Source of the DNA: Enterobacteriaceae bacterium LSJC7 | GTDB lineage: Bacteria; Pseudomonadota; Gammaproteobacteria; Enterobacterales; Enterobacteriaceae | Assembly (NCBI GenBank): GCA_000302695.1 | Contig: AMFN01000023.1 | Span: forward strand, 1-64,000 | Length of the DNA: 64,000 nt | Reading direction: 5' to 3' | Part shown: positions 11,462-21,216 of the stretch, piece by piece | How positions within the stretch are numbered: the stretch's first letter is position 1 | Layout of the letters: every line of letters begins with the position of its first letter | Translations under genes and position numbers: made by a program | Notes under the pieces: model-generated | What the model saw: the letters and a program-made list of their open reading frames with translations, nothing else | What the model was told of the DNA's origin: nothing | The model's database searches: none

Positions 11462-12241
11462 TTATTCTTTTGGTGCGACGGCGGTCTCTTCCTCGCCTTC
11501 GTCTTCCTCAGCAGGTGGCCGGCGCTTGCCGGTATAAAAGCGTGAGAAGAAAACGCCGATTTCAAACAGGCAATACATCGGAATGGCCAGCAGGGTTTGT
11601 GAAAACACATCCGGCGGCGTCAGCAGCATACCCACGACAAACGCCCCAACCAGAATATAAGGGCGTTTTTTCTTCAGGTCTTCCGGCGTCGTCACCCCCA
11701 TCCAGCACAGCAGTACAATCGCCACCGGCACCTCAAAAGAGACACCGAATGCCATAAACAACGCCATGACAAAGTCGAGGTAGTTGGCAATATCCGTTGA
11801 CACCACCACGCCGACCGGCGCGGTTTTGGTCAGGAAGCCAAACGCCAGCGGAAAGACCACGAAATAGGCAAAGGCCATTCCCAGGTAGAACAGCAAAGAG
11901 CTGGACACCAGCAGCGGTACCACCATGCGGCGCTCATGCTTATACAGCGCAGGCGCGATAAACGCCCAGACCTGATACAAAATCACCGGTGCCGCCAGGA
12001 TAATCGACACCATGATAGTCAGCTTGATAGGCGTAAAGAACGGTGAGGCCACGTCGGTGGCAATCATCGTCGACCCCGCCGGTAGCTGGGCAATCAACGG
12101 CGCAGCAACCAACTGATAGATATCGTTGGCGAAGTAAACCAGCGCCAGGAAAATCACCAGTATGGCGATCATGCAGTTCAGCAGCCGCTTACGCAGCTCA
12201 ATCAGGTGACTGATTAACGGTTGAGTATCTTCGACGGCCAT
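11462..12241 (-). CDS. tatC: Sec-independent translocase subunit TatC
   Basis: A 259-residue inner-membrane protein with six membrane segments, close to E. coli TatC (258). It recognises the twin-arginine signal peptide of folded substrates together with TatB. Conserved features are the N-terminal cytoplasmic [13 protein letters not shown] and the first loop and helix around [10 protein letters not shown]. The acidic C-terminal tail ([11 protein letters not shown]) is cytoplasmic. It starts 2 bases after the tatB stop in the tatABC cluster and is followed by an intrinsic terminator. Confidence 0.97.
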   Translation of the reverse strand: MAVEDTQPLISHLIELRKRLLNCMIAILVIFLALVYFANDIYQLVAAPLIAQLPAGSTMIATDVASPFFTPIKLTIMVSIILAAPVILYQVWAFIAPALYKHERRMVVPLLVSSSLLFYLGMAFAYFVVFPLAFGFLTKTAPVGVVVSTDIANYLDFVMALFMAFGVSFEVPVAIVLLCWMGVTTPEDLKKKRPYILVGAFVVGMLLTPPDVFSQTLLAIPMYCLFEIGVFFSRFYTGKRRPPAEEDEGEEETAVAPKE

Positions 12242-12243
12242 GT

Positions 12244-12789
12244 TCAGGGTTTATCGTTCTGGGGTTGGGAAGGCGCGGTGTCTTTAACCAACGGCGCGGG
12301 CCGGGTCACCGTATCTGCTGCGACAGGTTCCACCGGCGGCGTAGCGTGAGGCTCATCCACCGCAGGCACCTGCTCAGGCGCACTCGCCTGGTGTGCCGCC
12401 GCCGCTGGCGTGGCGCCTTCGTGGCTGTCCTGCGCGTTTTTTACCAGCGGATTGTGGATAGTATGGGCTTCATCACTCGCCTTTTCTGGATCGTCCTCGG
12501 TATAGGAGCGTTTCATTGCCTCCGCTGCCTGGCGCAGTTCATCCATAGACGCCTTCAACTCGGGCGTCAGGTTGTCCATGCTCGCTTTTTCTACCTTTTT
12601 CAGGCTGTCCTGCAACTCCTGGAGCTTTAGCTCCTGACTGAGTTCATTTTGTACCGTTGTCGCAAGAGAGCGCAGCGCGCGGATCCAGCCCACAACGGTT
12701 TTCACCGCCACAGGCAAACGCTGCGGTCCCAGCACGACAAGACCGATAATAAAGATCAGGACCAGTTCGCTAAAGCCGATATCAAACAC
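12244..12789 (-). CDS. tatB: Sec-independent translocase subunit TatB
   Basis: A 181-residue protein with one N-terminal membrane helix ([20 protein letters not shown]), the conserved GPQRLP hinge and an amphipathic helix, then a long, variable, Pro/Ala/Glu-rich cytoplasmic tail. It forms the twin-arginine receptor with TatC. It starts 3 bases after tatA. The tail differs from E. coli TatB (171 residues) mainly in its low-complexity last third, which is normal for the family. Confidence 0.96.
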   Translation of the reverse strand: MFDIGFSELVLIFIIGLVVLGPQRLPVAVKTVVGWIRALRSLATTVQNELSQELKLQELQDSLKKVEKASMDNLTPELKASMDELRQAAEAMKRSYTEDDPEKASDEAHTIHNPLVKNAQDSHEGATPAAAAHQASAPEQVPAVDEPHATPPVEPVAADTVTRPAPLVKDTAPSQPQNDKP

Positions 12790-12792
12790 GAA

Positions 12793-13056
12793 TTACACCC
12801 GGTCTTTGTCGTGATTTTTCGCTTCGTCTTTATTTACGCTATCCTGCGGCTTGTCAGAAAGCGATTTCGCTGTGAAATCAGCGTCTTCATCCTGCGGCGT
12901 GGATTTTGATTTCGCGTCGTCATCGCTCATGGCTTTCTTGAAGCCTTTGATAGATGCGCCCAGATCAGAGCCAAGAGAACTCAGTTTTTTGGTGCCGAAC
13001 AACAGCACAACGATGACGGCAATGATGACCAACTGCCAAATACTGATACCACCCAT
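12793..13056 (-). CDS. tatA: Sec-independent translocase subunit TatA
   Basis: An 87-residue pore-forming component of the Tat translocase. It has a short N-terminal membrane helix (about residues 4-20), the hinge LFGTKKL and an amphipathic helix containing [15 protein letters not shown], followed by a polar tail. First gene of tatABC; tatB follows after 3 bases. The 71-bp gap to ubiB on the same strand probably holds the tat promoter. Confidence 0.96.
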   Translation of the reverse strand: MGGISIWQLVIIAVIVVLLFGTKKLSSLGSDLGASIKGFKKAMSDDDAKSKSTPQDEDADFTAKSLSDKPQDSVNKDEAKNHDKDRV

Positions 13057-13127
13057 ATGATTCCTCGGAGATGCTTAATTGCGCTGCGGCCTGAATCAGG
13101 CACACAGACAGACTATAACAACGTCGT

Positions 13128-14768
13128 TCAGGCAGTGCGACACCAGCCAATCAGCCATGCGACAACACCACCCGCCATTGCCCATGCGGGGAGCAAGCCC
13201 CACTCAGGCTTATTAATCAACAATAATGTACCGCTCAATATCAACGTCGCTCCAATGCCCAACAAATAGCGAGACTGCCCCTGCCTGGCACGGCTGACCT
13301 GAATATCTCGGGCGATTTTATCAACACTGAGCTGTAATTGCTTGCCCTGGCGCAAACTGTCGTAAACCAGTTCCGGTAACTGAGGCATTTTTTCCACCCA
13401 GAACGGTGCTTTTTCTTTTAGCGTACGCACCAGCGCTGGTAGCCCAACCTGATCTTTAATCCAGGACTCCAGAAACGGCTTGGCCGTTTTCCATAAATCC
13501 AGCTGCGGATAAAGCTGACGCCCCACGCCTTCCACATATAAGAGCGTCTTTTGCAGCAATACCAGCTGCGGCTGCACTTCCATATTGAAGCGGCGCGCGG
13601 TATTAAACAGGTTCAACAGCACATGACCAAACGATATTTCCGACAGCGGCTTTTCAAAGATAGGCTCGCACACGGTACGAATGGCAAACTCAAAATCTTC
13701 AACGTTGGTGTCAGGCGGTACCCAGCCTGAGTCCACGTGCAGCTCAGCGACCTTACGGTAATCGCGATTGAAAAACGCGATAAAGTTTTCCGCCAGATAG
13801 CGCTTATCTTCTTTGTTAAGCGACCCAACAATGCCGCAATCAATACCGATATATTGCGGGTCTTCAGGATGATCGTAGCTGACAAATATGTTGCCGGGGT
13901 GCATATCGGCATGAAAAAAGCTGTCGCGGAATACCTGGGTGAAGAAAACCTGCACGCCGCGCTCGGCCAGAAGCTGCATGTTGGTGCCGTTTTTCTCAAG
14001 CGCCGCCACGTCAGATACCGGAATGCCGTAAATGCGCTCCATTACCATCATGTTCTGACTGCAGTAGTCTGAGAAGACCTCAGGAACATACAGCATTGGG
14101 CTGTTTTCGAAGTTGCGGCGCAGCTGAATAGCGTTTGCCGACTCGCGCAGCAGATTCAGCTCATCAATCAGCGTTTTTTCATACTCGCGCACCACTTCCA
14201 CCGGACGCAGACGGCGGCCGTCAGGCAGCAGGCGCGGTACCCAGCCAGCAAGGCGATAAATCAGGCGCATGTCGGCTTTGATAATCGGCAGAATGTCCGG
14301 GCGAATAACCTTAATCACCACCTCTTTGCCGCTCACTTTCAGGCGCGCGGTGTGTACCTGGGCAATAGAGGCAGACGCCAGTGGCTCAATGGCAAAATCA
14401 TCAAACCAGCTTTCAACGGGAATACCACCCATCGCTTTTTCAATCTGTTGCTTTGCCAACGCGCCGTCAAACGGTGCAACGCGGTCCTGCAACATCGCCA
14501 GCTGATCGGCAATCTGCGGCGGGAACAGGTCACGTCGAGTTGATAACATCTGCCCGAACTTGATCCACACCGGTCCCAACTGCTGTAGTGCAAGACGCAG
14601 ACGCTCGCCAAGCAGCTTGTCCTTATGACGGTTTGGCATCCAGAACAGCATGCGCCGCCCTATGCGCAGCGGCAGCGTAATGCGCATTTTAGGGATAAGC
14701 TCATCAAGCCCGTACGCTAAAAACGTCCTGATGATGAAATAAAGGCGCCGTAATTCTCCTGGCGTCAT
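13128..14768 (-). CDS. ubiB: Ubiquinone biosynthesis kinase-like protein UbiB
   Basis: A 546-residue atypical kinase/ATPase of the ABC1/ADCK family, the same length as E. coli UbiB, needed for ubiquinone synthesis and thought to help extract polyprenyl precursors from the membrane. The KxGQ motif appears in [15 protein letters not shown], the Ala-rich nucleotide loop in [12 protein letters not shown] and the metal/Asp region in [12 protein letters not shown] and IDCGIVG. Two hydrophobic segments at the C terminus (about residues 498-540) anchor it in the inner membrane. It overlaps the ubiJ stop by ATGA, indicating coupling in ubiE-ubiJ-ubiB. Confidence 0.96.
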   Translation of the reverse strand: MTPGELRRLYFIIRTFLAYGLDELIPKMRITLPLRIGRRMLFWMPNRHKDKLLGERLRLALQQLGPVWIKFGQMLSTRRDLFPPQIADQLAMLQDRVAPFDGALAKQQIEKAMGGIPVESWFDDFAIEPLASASIAQVHTARLKVSGKEVVIKVIRPDILPIIKADMRLIYRLAGWVPRLLPDGRRLRPVEVVREYEKTLIDELNLLRESANAIQLRRNFENSPMLYVPEVFSDYCSQNMMVMERIYGIPVSDVAALEKNGTNMQLLAERGVQVFFTQVFRDSFFHADMHPGNIFVSYDHPEDPQYIGIDCGIVGSLNKEDKRYLAENFIAFFNRDYRKVAELHVDSGWVPPDTNVEDFEFAIRTVCEPIFEKPLSEISFGHVLLNLFNTARRFNMEVQPQLVLLQKTLLYVEGVGRQLYPQLDLWKTAKPFLESWIKDQVGLPALVRTLKEKAPFWVEKMPQLPELVYDSLRQGKQLQLSVDKIARDIQVSRARQGQSRYLLGIGATLILSGTLLLINKPEWGLLPAWAMAGGVVAWLIGWCRTA

Positions 14769-15364
14769 TTACCCTCCAGCCTGTCTAACCGTTTTGCCAG
14801 CAGGTCAACCTCACGCGCCAGCGCCCCGGTTTCTTCAACAAACCACGTCACTTCCAGCGGGCCGGGTGCCAGACGCCACTCCTCAGTCAGTGCTTCAGCA
14901 AGATACTGCTGGTTGCGGACAAGGCGCTTTTTCAGCAAGCGGCTGCCACCGCGCAGCAGTTTGCCGAGGCTTTCTGCGGCGATATCGCCAATATAAGGAG
15001 CGAGCAGTTCCGCGGGATCCAGTTCTGCCATATCAATCAGCGCGACAACATTCTGTACCACCTGGAGATCGCCCTGTACTTCCAGCTCGCCGCTTTTGAT
15101 AAGTTTGGTCAACTGTTGCCTGTCACGCAGCTTTGCCAGTGTGCTCAGGCGCGCGGTCACCGTGCAGTCGGCGTCATCTTCACGCGCGCCGAGCACATCA
15201 ATCTGCTGCTCGCTGAACACCAGCGCCAGCGGTGAGTTGAACTCCGGCAATACCACTTTCAGCACCTTGCCTTTAAGACGCTGGCGCTGCGATTTCAGCG
15301 CATCATCACGCCAGAGAAAGGTGTTGAGGATCTTTTCCGCGCTGGCGGTAATCAGAGGCGTCAT
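14765..15364 (-). CDS. ubiJ: Ubiquinone biosynthesis accessory factor UbiJ
   Basis: A 199-residue protein (E. coli: 201) with an N-terminal SCP2 lipid-binding domain and a helical C terminus. With UbiK it organises the soluble ubiquinone synthesis complex and binds the lipid intermediates. The frame continues upstream to an ATG at 15412 inside ubiE, but homologues start at [11 protein letters not shown], so 15364 is used, 16 bases after the ubiE stop; the ribosome binding site there is weak. In E. coli the 3' part of this gene has been linked to the RNA esrE; I cannot tell from sequence whether that exists here. Confidence 0.92.
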   Translation of the reverse strand: MTPLITASAEKILNTFLWRDDALKSQRQRLKGKVLKVVLPEFNSPLALVFSEQQIDVLGAREDDADCTVTARLSTLAKLRDRQQLTKLIKSGELEVQGDLQVVQNVVALIDMAELDPAELLAPYIGDIAAESLGKLLRGGSRLLKKRLVRNQQYLAEALTEEWRLAPGPLEVTWFVEETGALAREVDLLAKRLDRLEGK

Positions 15365-15380
15365 TGGCACAGGCACGCCC

Positions 15381-16136
15381 TCAGAATTTAAAACCGCGAT
15401 GCAGGGCAACAATACCCGCCGTCAGGTTGTAGTAAGACGTGTTTTCAAAGCCCGCCTCTTCCATCATGCCCTTTAGCGTATCCTGATCCGGATGCATACG
15501 AATGGATTCGGCCAGGTAGCGATAGCTCTCGGCATCCTGCGCCACCACTTCGCCAATGCGCGGCAAAATGTGGAATGAGTATGCGTCGTAGGCTTTGCTG
15601 AGCGGTTCAATAATTGGTTTGGAGAACTCCAGCACCAGCAGGCGACCGCCGGGCTTGAGCACGCGGAACATAGAACGCAGCGCTTTCTCTTTGTCGGTGA
15701 CGTTACGCAGGCCAAACGAGATAGTGATGCAGTCAAAGGAGTTATCCGGGAAGGGCAGCGCTTCGGCGTTAGCCTGTACGTAGCTAACGTTACCCACCAC
15801 GCCGATGTTGCGCAGCTTCTCGCGCCCCATTTTCAGCATGGAGGCGTTGATGTCTGCCAGCACCACTTCGCCGGTTTCGCCCACCAGACGCGAGAATTTT
15901 GCCGTCAGGTCGCCAGTGCCACCCGCCAGGTCCAGTACACGCTGGCCACGGCGCACGCCGCTGCAATCGATGGTGAAGCGCTTCCACAAACGATGAATGC
16001 CAAACGACATCAGGTCGTTCATGACGTCATATTTCGCTGCGACAGAGTGAAATACCTGCGCCACCATGTCGGCTTTCTGCTCTTTGGCGACAGTCCGAAA
16101 ACCAAAGTGCGTCGTTTCCTGTGAATCTTCAACCAT
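15381..16136 (-). CDS. ubiE: Ubiquinone/menaquinone C-methyltransferase UbiE
   Basis: A 251-residue class I SAM-dependent methyltransferase, the same length as E. coli UbiE, acting on both demethylmenaquinone and 2-polyprenyl-6-methoxybenzoquinol. The SAM-binding motif I is [10 protein letters not shown], with the later motifs [23 protein letters not shown] and [15 protein letters not shown]. First gene of ubiE-ubiJ-ubiB, 155 bp downstream of rmuC on the same strand and probably with its own promoter in that gap. Confidence 0.97.
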   Translation of the reverse strand: MVEDSQETTHFGFRTVAKEQKADMVAQVFHSVAAKYDVMNDLMSFGIHRLWKRFTIDCSGVRRGQRVLDLAGGTGDLTAKFSRLVGETGEVVLADINASMLKMGREKLRNIGVVGNVSYVQANAEALPFPDNSFDCITISFGLRNVTDKEKALRSMFRVLKPGGRLLVLEFSKPIIEPLSKAYDAYSFHILPRIGEVVAQDAESYRYLAESIRMHPDQDTLKGMMEEAGFENTSYYNLTAGIVALHRGFKF

Positions 16137-16291
16137 CTCAGTGCCTGCTCATCAATAAATTGTTCGGGAAGTGTAACAGATTGGGTTCAATTGCCCTACG
16201 TTTCACCCAGCCTGAAATATGCCGTTTGTGTGCCGGTACGCGCGCAGCCAGCAGAGAATATGGCGTGAGGTTAAGGAGAGCCGCGCGCTTC

Positions 16292-17719
16292 TCAGCCCTC
16301 GTTTGCCTGGCGCCGCGCCCCATCGTGAAGGTGCGGCCAGTCTGCCTCCTGTGAACCCTGCTGCGGCGCGCTGTCGTCATGGCTCTGGCGCGCACCATCG
16401 GCAACAGCCGGGTTAATCTCGCGCTTCACTTCCACACCGAGATCGCGAAACGCTTCTGCCTGCGCCAGCATGTTGCCGCGCCCGCTCGCCAGTTTTTTCA
16501 TCGCCTGGCGGTAGTTGTCCTGCGCCCTGTCCAGGCTCTGACCAATGGACGACATATCATCAACAAAGAGGCGCATCTTGTCATAGAGCCGCCCGGCGCG
16601 TTCGGCAATTTGTTGCGCGTTGCGGCTCTGGTGCTCGTAGCGCCACAAATTGGCAATGGTACGCAGCGCCACCAGCAGTGTGGTGGGGCTGACCAGCATA
16701 ATGTTGTGCTGCAACGCCTCGCTAATCAGCTCCGGCTGGCGGTCGATGGCGGCAAGAAACGCAGGCTCCACTGGGATAAACATCAGCACATAATCCAGTG
16801 AACGCAGCCCTGGCAACTGCTGATAATCTTTACGCCCCAGCATACGAATATGGTTACGCACCGAGGCAATATGCTCACCCAGCGCGGTTTCACGCGCGTA
16901 ATCATCCTCAGCGTTAAAGAAGCGCTCCCAGGCCACCAGCGTCATTTTAGCGTCAATCACCACATCTTTGCCCTGCGGCAGGCGCACAATCACGTCCGGC
17001 TGCATACGGCTGCGGTCGTCGAGTTGAACATTAACCTGGGTTTCATACTCATGGCCTTCGCGCAGCCCGGATGCCTCCAGCACGCGCGTGAGCACCACCT
17101 CGCCCCAGTTGCCCTGGGTTTTGTTGTCGCCTTTAAGCGCCCGCGTCAGGTTCACCGCCTCCTGCGCCATCTGCGCGTTCAACTGCTGAAGATTGCGGAT
17201 TTCATGCGCCAGCGTATGACGCTCGCGCGCCTCCTGTCCAAAGCTGTCCTGCACCTGGCGGCGAAAGCCGTCAAGCTGCTCGCGCAGGGGCGAAAGTACC
17301 GAATGCAGGCTCTGACGATTTTGTTCATCCACCCGGCGGTTGCTCTGCTCAAAAATACGGTTTGCCAGGTTTTCAAACTGCTCACTCAGGCGGTGCTCAC
17401 TGTTGATCATCTGGCGCACTTTTTCTTCGGCATTAATGCGCGTTTCTTCAAGCCGCGTGGTCATCTCGCGCAGGTCAGCCTCCTGCACGCGGTTAATTTC
17501 CATCTGGTGGCGCAGTTCGTTATTCAGGTGACCGCACTCTTCACGCCAGTGCTCACCCTGCGCAAGCTGCTGGCGCGTCGCCATCAGTTCACCGTAAATA
17601 TCGCGCTGCTCCTCCTGAACCTGCGCCAGGCGCTGTGCCGCGCGCAGGCTGGCACCCAGCCAGCCTATTCCGATGCCCGCCAGGGCCACCGCCGCAATAA
17701 GAACCAGGGAGAGATCCAA
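16292..17719 (-). CDS. rmuC: DNA recombination protein RmuC
   Basis: A 475-residue protein like E. coli RmuC, which limits inversions at short inverted repeats. It has an N-terminal membrane anchor (about residues 4-25), a long coiled coil rich in Gln, Glu and Arg (about 30-190) and a nuclease-like core with NWGEVVLTRVLEASGLREG and DVVIDAKMTL, the latter containing the D-x-K of a PD-(D/E)xK-type fold. The C-terminal 35 residues are polar and low in complexity, as is usual for this family. A bidirectional hairpin terminator separates it from the upstream TPR gene, so it has its own promoter. Confidence 0.94.
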   Translation of the reverse strand: MDLSLVLIAAVALAGIGIGWLGASLRAAQRLAQVQEEQRDIYGELMATRQQLAQGEHWREECGHLNNELRHQMEINRVQEADLREMTTRLEETRINAEEKVRQMINSEHRLSEQFENLANRIFEQSNRRVDEQNRQSLHSVLSPLREQLDGFRRQVQDSFGQEARERHTLAHEIRNLQQLNAQMAQEAVNLTRALKGDNKTQGNWGEVVLTRVLEASGLREGHEYETQVNVQLDDRSRMQPDVIVRLPQGKDVVIDAKMTLVAWERFFNAEDDYARETALGEHIASVRNHIRMLGRKDYQQLPGLRSLDYVLMFIPVEPAFLAAIDRQPELISEALQHNIMLVSPTTLLVALRTIANLWRYEHQSRNAQQIAERAGRLYDKMRLFVDDMSSIGQSLDRAQDNYRQAMKKLASGRGNMLAQAEAFRDLGVEVKREINPAVADGARQSHDDSAPQQGSQEADWPHLHDGARRQANEG

Positions 17720-17904
17720 AACGCCTCCTGCCAGCGTGATGTCGTTATGACCTTAAGTATGCACGGTAAAATAAAAGTGGACTGTATAGATGTCCAGATA
17801 AAAAGCCAGACATGCGCGACATTACGCAAGTTGTGTTGAGGATGTGCACAGCGCGACCAGCCGATTGCGCAGCACCTCGCAACATTCACGGCACTCAGAA
17901 AAGC

Positions 17905-17932
17905 AAAACGCCCGACAATATCGGGCGTTTTT
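17905..17932. terminator. Bidirectional hairpin terminator upstream of rmuC
   Basis: CGCCCGA (17909-17915) pairs with TCGGGCG (17921-17927), with AAAA before and TTTTT after, so it can end transcripts in both directions. On the minus strand it lies 30 bases after the stop of the TPR/glycosyltransferase-like gene. Confidence 0.85.
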
Positions 17933-17962
17933 GCACTGCATTGGGTGGCGGCCAGACAGAAG

Positions 17963-19237
17963 TCAGTCTTGCGCCAGACGCGTGGCTACCGTGCCTTCAC
18001 GCACGCCTTCAGCAATAAAGAACGGCACCCCCAGCTTCCACTGACCGCCGTCAACCGTTGCCTGATAACGACATTCTTCCCCGTCCACGGTCAGCACGAT
18101 CGGCTGCTGGCTGCCATCCGGCAACGTTGACGAACCGGCAAGGCCGGAATAGCCCGCATTGCTGCCAACATGGAAGGTGTCCAGCGGCCAGCGCACCGGC
18201 GCATGGGCAGGCCACGGCTGGGCAGCGGCAAAGCCAAACATCTCGTCATGGCTCAACAGGCTTTGTTTGACCGTCGACCACAGCACGCTTTTAAGGAAGT
18301 ACTGATCGGTAAAGCGCATGCTGCCCTTGTACTGCTCGATAAAGCCGCGCATCAGGCCGTCAATATCGGCAATGATGCCGCCACAGCCGCCCCACATCCC
18401 GGCCAGCAGCAGCTCGGTATGGGTAAAGTAATCGCGCATATGGTGGAAATAATAAGGCGATGCCAGCCACGCCTCGACCGCCGCCTGCTCGCGCTCGGAC
18501 AGCAGCGAGTCGGCATCGCGCACAATGTAGCGCTCAACAGCCGGGTCACTGACCACCTTAAAACGCCACAGGGTAGGGAAGATGGTTTTCTCCGCGCTCA
18601 TATCGACCAGTTGCGCACCACGGGCGCGTAAGCGCTGCCAGACATGCTGTGGCACGGAGTCATCGAGATAAACACGGCAGGTCCAGTGCGGGAACAGCTC
18701 ACGCGCGACATCGACGTTTTTCACCATCGTTTCGCAGTAGCGCGGCTGTGCGCCGTACAGACTAAAAGAGATAATGTTTTTTTCCGCATGCGCCGCATCA
18801 AACGGCTTCGGCGCGCCGTCAGGCAAGGCTAACGCAGGCGTGCGGCTAAAGCGGGCATCCGCCTGGCTAAGCGACTCGCAGCCGTAGCGGCGCACTTCAT
18901 CGTCCTTTTTCAGCCAGCCACAGACCTCGGTAAAGCCATCCAGCCAGGTTTCAGAAGCGCTATCGCGCTGCGGCGACTGGTAAATCCGGCGATACACTTT
19001 GTAGGACTTTTCATAGTCTTTTAACCGCATCAGGCAGAGTGCGTAATCGCTTTTCACCTGAAGATTATTCGGCATTTCAGAAAGCACTATCTCACAGCAG
19101 CGTGCGGCTTCCGCGTAATCCTCCTGCGCCATGGCAGTACGAAAACGAGTCGCCATGGTGTTGAGCTTATCCTGAATTCTGGACGTATCTTGCGAATGAC
19201 GCGCCCCGAAACGGCGCTGTTGAAAAGTAGAACGCAT
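17963..19237 (-). CDS. TPR-containing glycosyltransferase-like protein, function unknown
   Basis: A 424-residue cytosolic-looking protein with no signal peptide or membrane helix. Residues about 25-90 form one or two TPR-like helical pairs (EDYAEAARCCEIVLSEMPNN and DYALCLMRLKDYEKSYKVYR). The middle resembles a GT-A glycosyltransferase: a beta-strand start IISFSLYG, then WRFKVVSDP, a DxD-type RDADS (Asp at 241 and 243) and MRDYFTHTELLLAGMWGG, later FTDQYFLK. The frame also has an ATG at 19258, but only the ATG at 19237 has a Shine-Dalgarno-like AAAAGG, so I chose that. The gene sits between udp and rmuC, which are adjacent in E. coli K-12, is co-directional with udp 50-70 bases downstream of it, and ends at a bidirectional terminator. 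Donor, acceptor and role are unknown; the fold assignment is inference from motifs. Confidence 0.8.
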   Translation of the reverse strand: MRSTFQQRRFGARHSQDTSRIQDKLNTMATRFRTAMAQEDYAEAARCCEIVLSEMPNNLQVKSDYALCLMRLKDYEKSYKVYRRIYQSPQRDSASETWLDGFTEVCGWLKKDDEVRRYGCESLSQADARFSRTPALALPDGAPKPFDAAHAEKNIISFSLYGAQPRYCETMVKNVDVARELFPHWTCRVYLDDSVPQHVWQRLRARGAQLVDMSAEKTIFPTLWRFKVVSDPAVERYIVRDADSLLSEREQAAVEAWLASPYYFHHMRDYFTHTELLLAGMWGGCGGIIADIDGLMRGFIEQYKGSMRFTDQYFLKSVLWSTVKQSLLSHDEMFGFAAAQPWPAHAPVRWPLDTFHVGSNAGYSGLAGSSTLPDGSQQPIVLTVDGEECRYQATVDGGQWKLGVPFFIAEGVREGTVATRLAQD

Positions 19238-19308
19238 CCCTGGAACCTTTTTATTCATTTATCTGATGAAGGTGGCGCATTCCGGCGTATCCGAAATGCG
19301 CTAACACG

Positions 19309-20070
19309 TTACATCAGACGACGGGCAGCCTCCACCACGATTTTCACAGCATGGCTTTCCGTCTGCTTCATGGTGGCCGCATCAGGAATTTCCTGCTGCG
19401 TACGGTTAACGATAACGCCCGCCACCATACCCGCGCGCAGCCCCTGGCTTGCACACATAGTCAGAAGCGTGGCGGACTCCATCTCATAGTTCATCACGCC
19501 CATCTGCTGCCACGCTTCCATTGACCCCTGGAAGCGGCGCACAACGCGACCTGAGAAGGTATCGTAGCGCTCCTGGCCCGGATAGAACGTATCAGAAGAG
19601 GCGGTAATGCCAATGTGGGTGGTGGCACCGACGGCTTTCGCTGCCTCAACCAGCGCGGTGGTACAGGCAAAATCAGCGACAGCCGGGTATTCCATTGGCG
19701 CAAAGTGCAGGCTGGCACCGTCAAGGCGCACCGAGCCGGTGGTCACCAGCACATCACCCACGTTGATATGCGGCTGAATCGCCCCGGTGGTGCCCACGCG
19801 CAGGAATGTGCGAATACCCAGCTGCGCCAGTTCCTCAACAGCAATGGAGGTCGACGGACCGCCAATGCCGGTAGAACACACAATGACCGCTTTGCCGTCA
19901 ATCTCGGCGCGCCAGGTGGTAAATTCACGGTGCGATGCCAGCTTCACCGGATTATCCATCAGCGCCGCTATCTTCTCCACCCGCTCAGGGTCGCCCGGCA
20001 CGATAGCCAGCGTCGCGCCCTGCAGGCAGCTTTTGGTAAGACCAAGATGAAAGACATCAGACTGAGACAT
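19309..20070 (-). CDS. udp: Uridine phosphorylase Udp
   Basis: A 253-residue hexameric nucleoside phosphorylase, the same length as E. coli Udp, that splits uridine to uracil and ribose-1-phosphate in pyrimidine salvage. Phosphate-binding [10 protein letters not shown], the central [14 protein letters not shown] and the substrate region [17 protein letters not shown] are present, with [10 protein letters not shown] near the ribose site. The upstream region carries two CRP-like sites 52 bp apart, as in the CRP/CytR-controlled E. coli promoter. A TPR/glycosyltransferase-like gene follows on the same strand after a short gap with a hairpin but no T-run. Confidence 0.97.
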   Translation of the reverse strand: MSQSDVFHLGLTKSCLQGATLAIVPGDPERVEKIAALMDNPVKLASHREFTTWRAEIDGKAVIVCSTGIGGPSTSIAVEELAQLGIRTFLRVGTTGAIQPHINVGDVLVTTGSVRLDGASLHFAPMEYPAVADFACTTALVEAAKAVGATTHIGITASSDTFYPGQERYDTFSGRVVRRFQGSMEAWQQMGVMNYEMESATLLTMCASQGLRAGMVAGVIVNRTQQEIPDAATMKQTESHAVKIVVEAARRLM

Positions 20071-20106
20071 GACAGGCTCCTTGTGGAATCGGATATGAGT
20101 GTAGCA

Positions 20107-20210
20107 AAGCGGTACTGTAACGAAGCTACGGATAAATTTTCGTGATGCATTTCACCATGAATGAAACGCGTTGCATCATCCGAACTATTATTAGCTACAC
20201 AAGTCACAAA
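20107..20210 (-). promoter_or_regulatory. udp promoter with two CRP-like sites and CytR-type region
   Basis: CRP site 1 is CGTGATGCATTTCACC (20141-20156, centre 20148.5) and the weaker site 2 reads TGTGACTTGTGTAGCT on the minus strand (20193-20208, centre 20200.5). Their 52-bp spacing equals the -41.5/-93.5 pair of E. coli udp. GTTGCATC between them (20170-20177) is a candidate CytR half-site. A -10 TACAGT at 20114-20119 then gives a start near 20107. Confidence 0.7.
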
Positions 20211-20324
20211 ACAGAGGGCAAATTCTGTATACCCCCCAGGGTTATGGCGACTTTTGCCACACAACTGTTAATGCTGTTCGGGCTATAGTTAGCTGACTGC
20301 GCTAAATCAGGTACGGAGAGACCC

Positions 20325-21152
20325 ATGACAGATAACACAACACACAATAAACCGGGCGGCGGTTTCGCACCGGCTGTATCACCTGCCTCCCCCACTGCCA
20401 TTCATACCCCAGACGACAACCTGCACGCCGGTGAAACCACCGTTCCCACGCGCGGCGAAAGCATGCCCGCGTATTTTGCCCGTCCGAAAGGCGAAACCGC
20501 CGACCTGCCGGTGGTTATCGTGGTGCAGGAGATTTTTGGGGTACATGAACATATTCGCGATATCTGCCGCCGCCTGGCGCAGCAGGGCTATCTGGCCGTA
20601 GCTCCCGAGCTGTATTTTCGCCAGGGCGACCCAAACGACTATGACGATATCCCCACGCTGTTCAACGAACTGGTGATGAAGGTGCCGGATGCGCAGGTGC
20701 TGGCCGACCTCGACCATGTTGCCAGTTGGGCTGCGCGCCACGGCGGCAACGCCAACCGCCTGTTGATTACCGGTTTTTGCTGGGGCGGGCGCATCGCGTG
20801 GCTGTATGCCGCCCATAATCCGCAGCTTAAAGCCGCCGTTGCGTGGTATGGCCGCCTGACCGGCGATAAATCGCTAAATTCGCCAAAGCATCCGGTGGAT
20901 ATCGCCACGGAACTTAGTGCGCCCGTGCTGGGCTTATACGGCGCAAAAGACACCGGGATCTCGCTTGAATCGGTCGAGACTATGCGCCAGGCGCTGCGTG
21001 CGGCCAATGCCAACGCGGAGATTGTGGTGTATCCCGATGTGGGCCATGCGTTCAACGCCGACTATCGCCCGAGCTACGATGCCGAAGCAGCACAGGATGG
21101 CTGGCAGCGCATGCTGGCGTGGTTCGAGCGCTACGGTGCTGGCAAAGCATAA
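20325..21152 (+). CDS. dlhH: Dienelactone hydrolase family protein DlhH (YsgA)
   Basis: A 275-residue alpha/beta hydrolase (E. coli: 271) of the dienelactone hydrolase family. The nucleophile motif is [12 protein letters not shown] with a cysteine in place of serine, and the catalytic His is in [12 protein letters not shown]; the Asp is likely in LYGAKDTG. The natural substrate is unknown. The first 25 residues are polar and variable. A GGAG ribosome binding site precedes the ATG. Divergent from udp and convergent with metE, with a strong hairpin between the two ends. Confidence 0.93.
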   Translation: MTDNTTHNKPGGGFAPAVSPASPTAIHTPDDNLHAGETTVPTRGESMPAYFARPKGETADLPVVIVVQEIFGVHEHIRDICRRLAQQGYLAVAPELYFRQGDPNDYDDIPTLFNELVMKVPDAQVLADLDHVASWAARHGGNANRLLITGFCWGGRIAWLYAAHNPQLKAAVAWYGRLTGDKSLNSPKHPVDIATELSAPVLGLYGAKDTGISLESVETMRQALRAANANAEIVVYPDVGHAFNADYRPSYDAEAAQDGWQRMLAWFERYGAGKA

Positions 21153-21184
21153 CGCCCCGCCGTGCAAGCGAGGCTGATATAACG

Positions 21185-21216
21185 ACCGGGAGGCCATGTG
21201 CCTCCCGGTGGCGTTT
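21185..21216. terminator. Hairpin between convergent dlhH and metE
   Basis: ACCGGGAGGC (21185-21194) pairs perfectly with GCCTCCCGGT (21200-21209) around CATGT. On the plus strand GGCGTTTTA follows. The stem is strong but the T-run is short, so termination efficiency is uncertain. Confidence 0.65.

Noticed and set aside
16480-16540. GGCGGTAG (ops-like) sequence within rmuC
   Set aside because: It lies in coding sequence, on the plus strand opposite to the local transcripts, and not in a leader; chance match.
19275-19301. GCGCATT/AATGCGC hairpin after udp as a terminator
   Set aside because: No T-run follows on the minus strand, so I cannot call it a terminator; read-through into the next gene remains possible.
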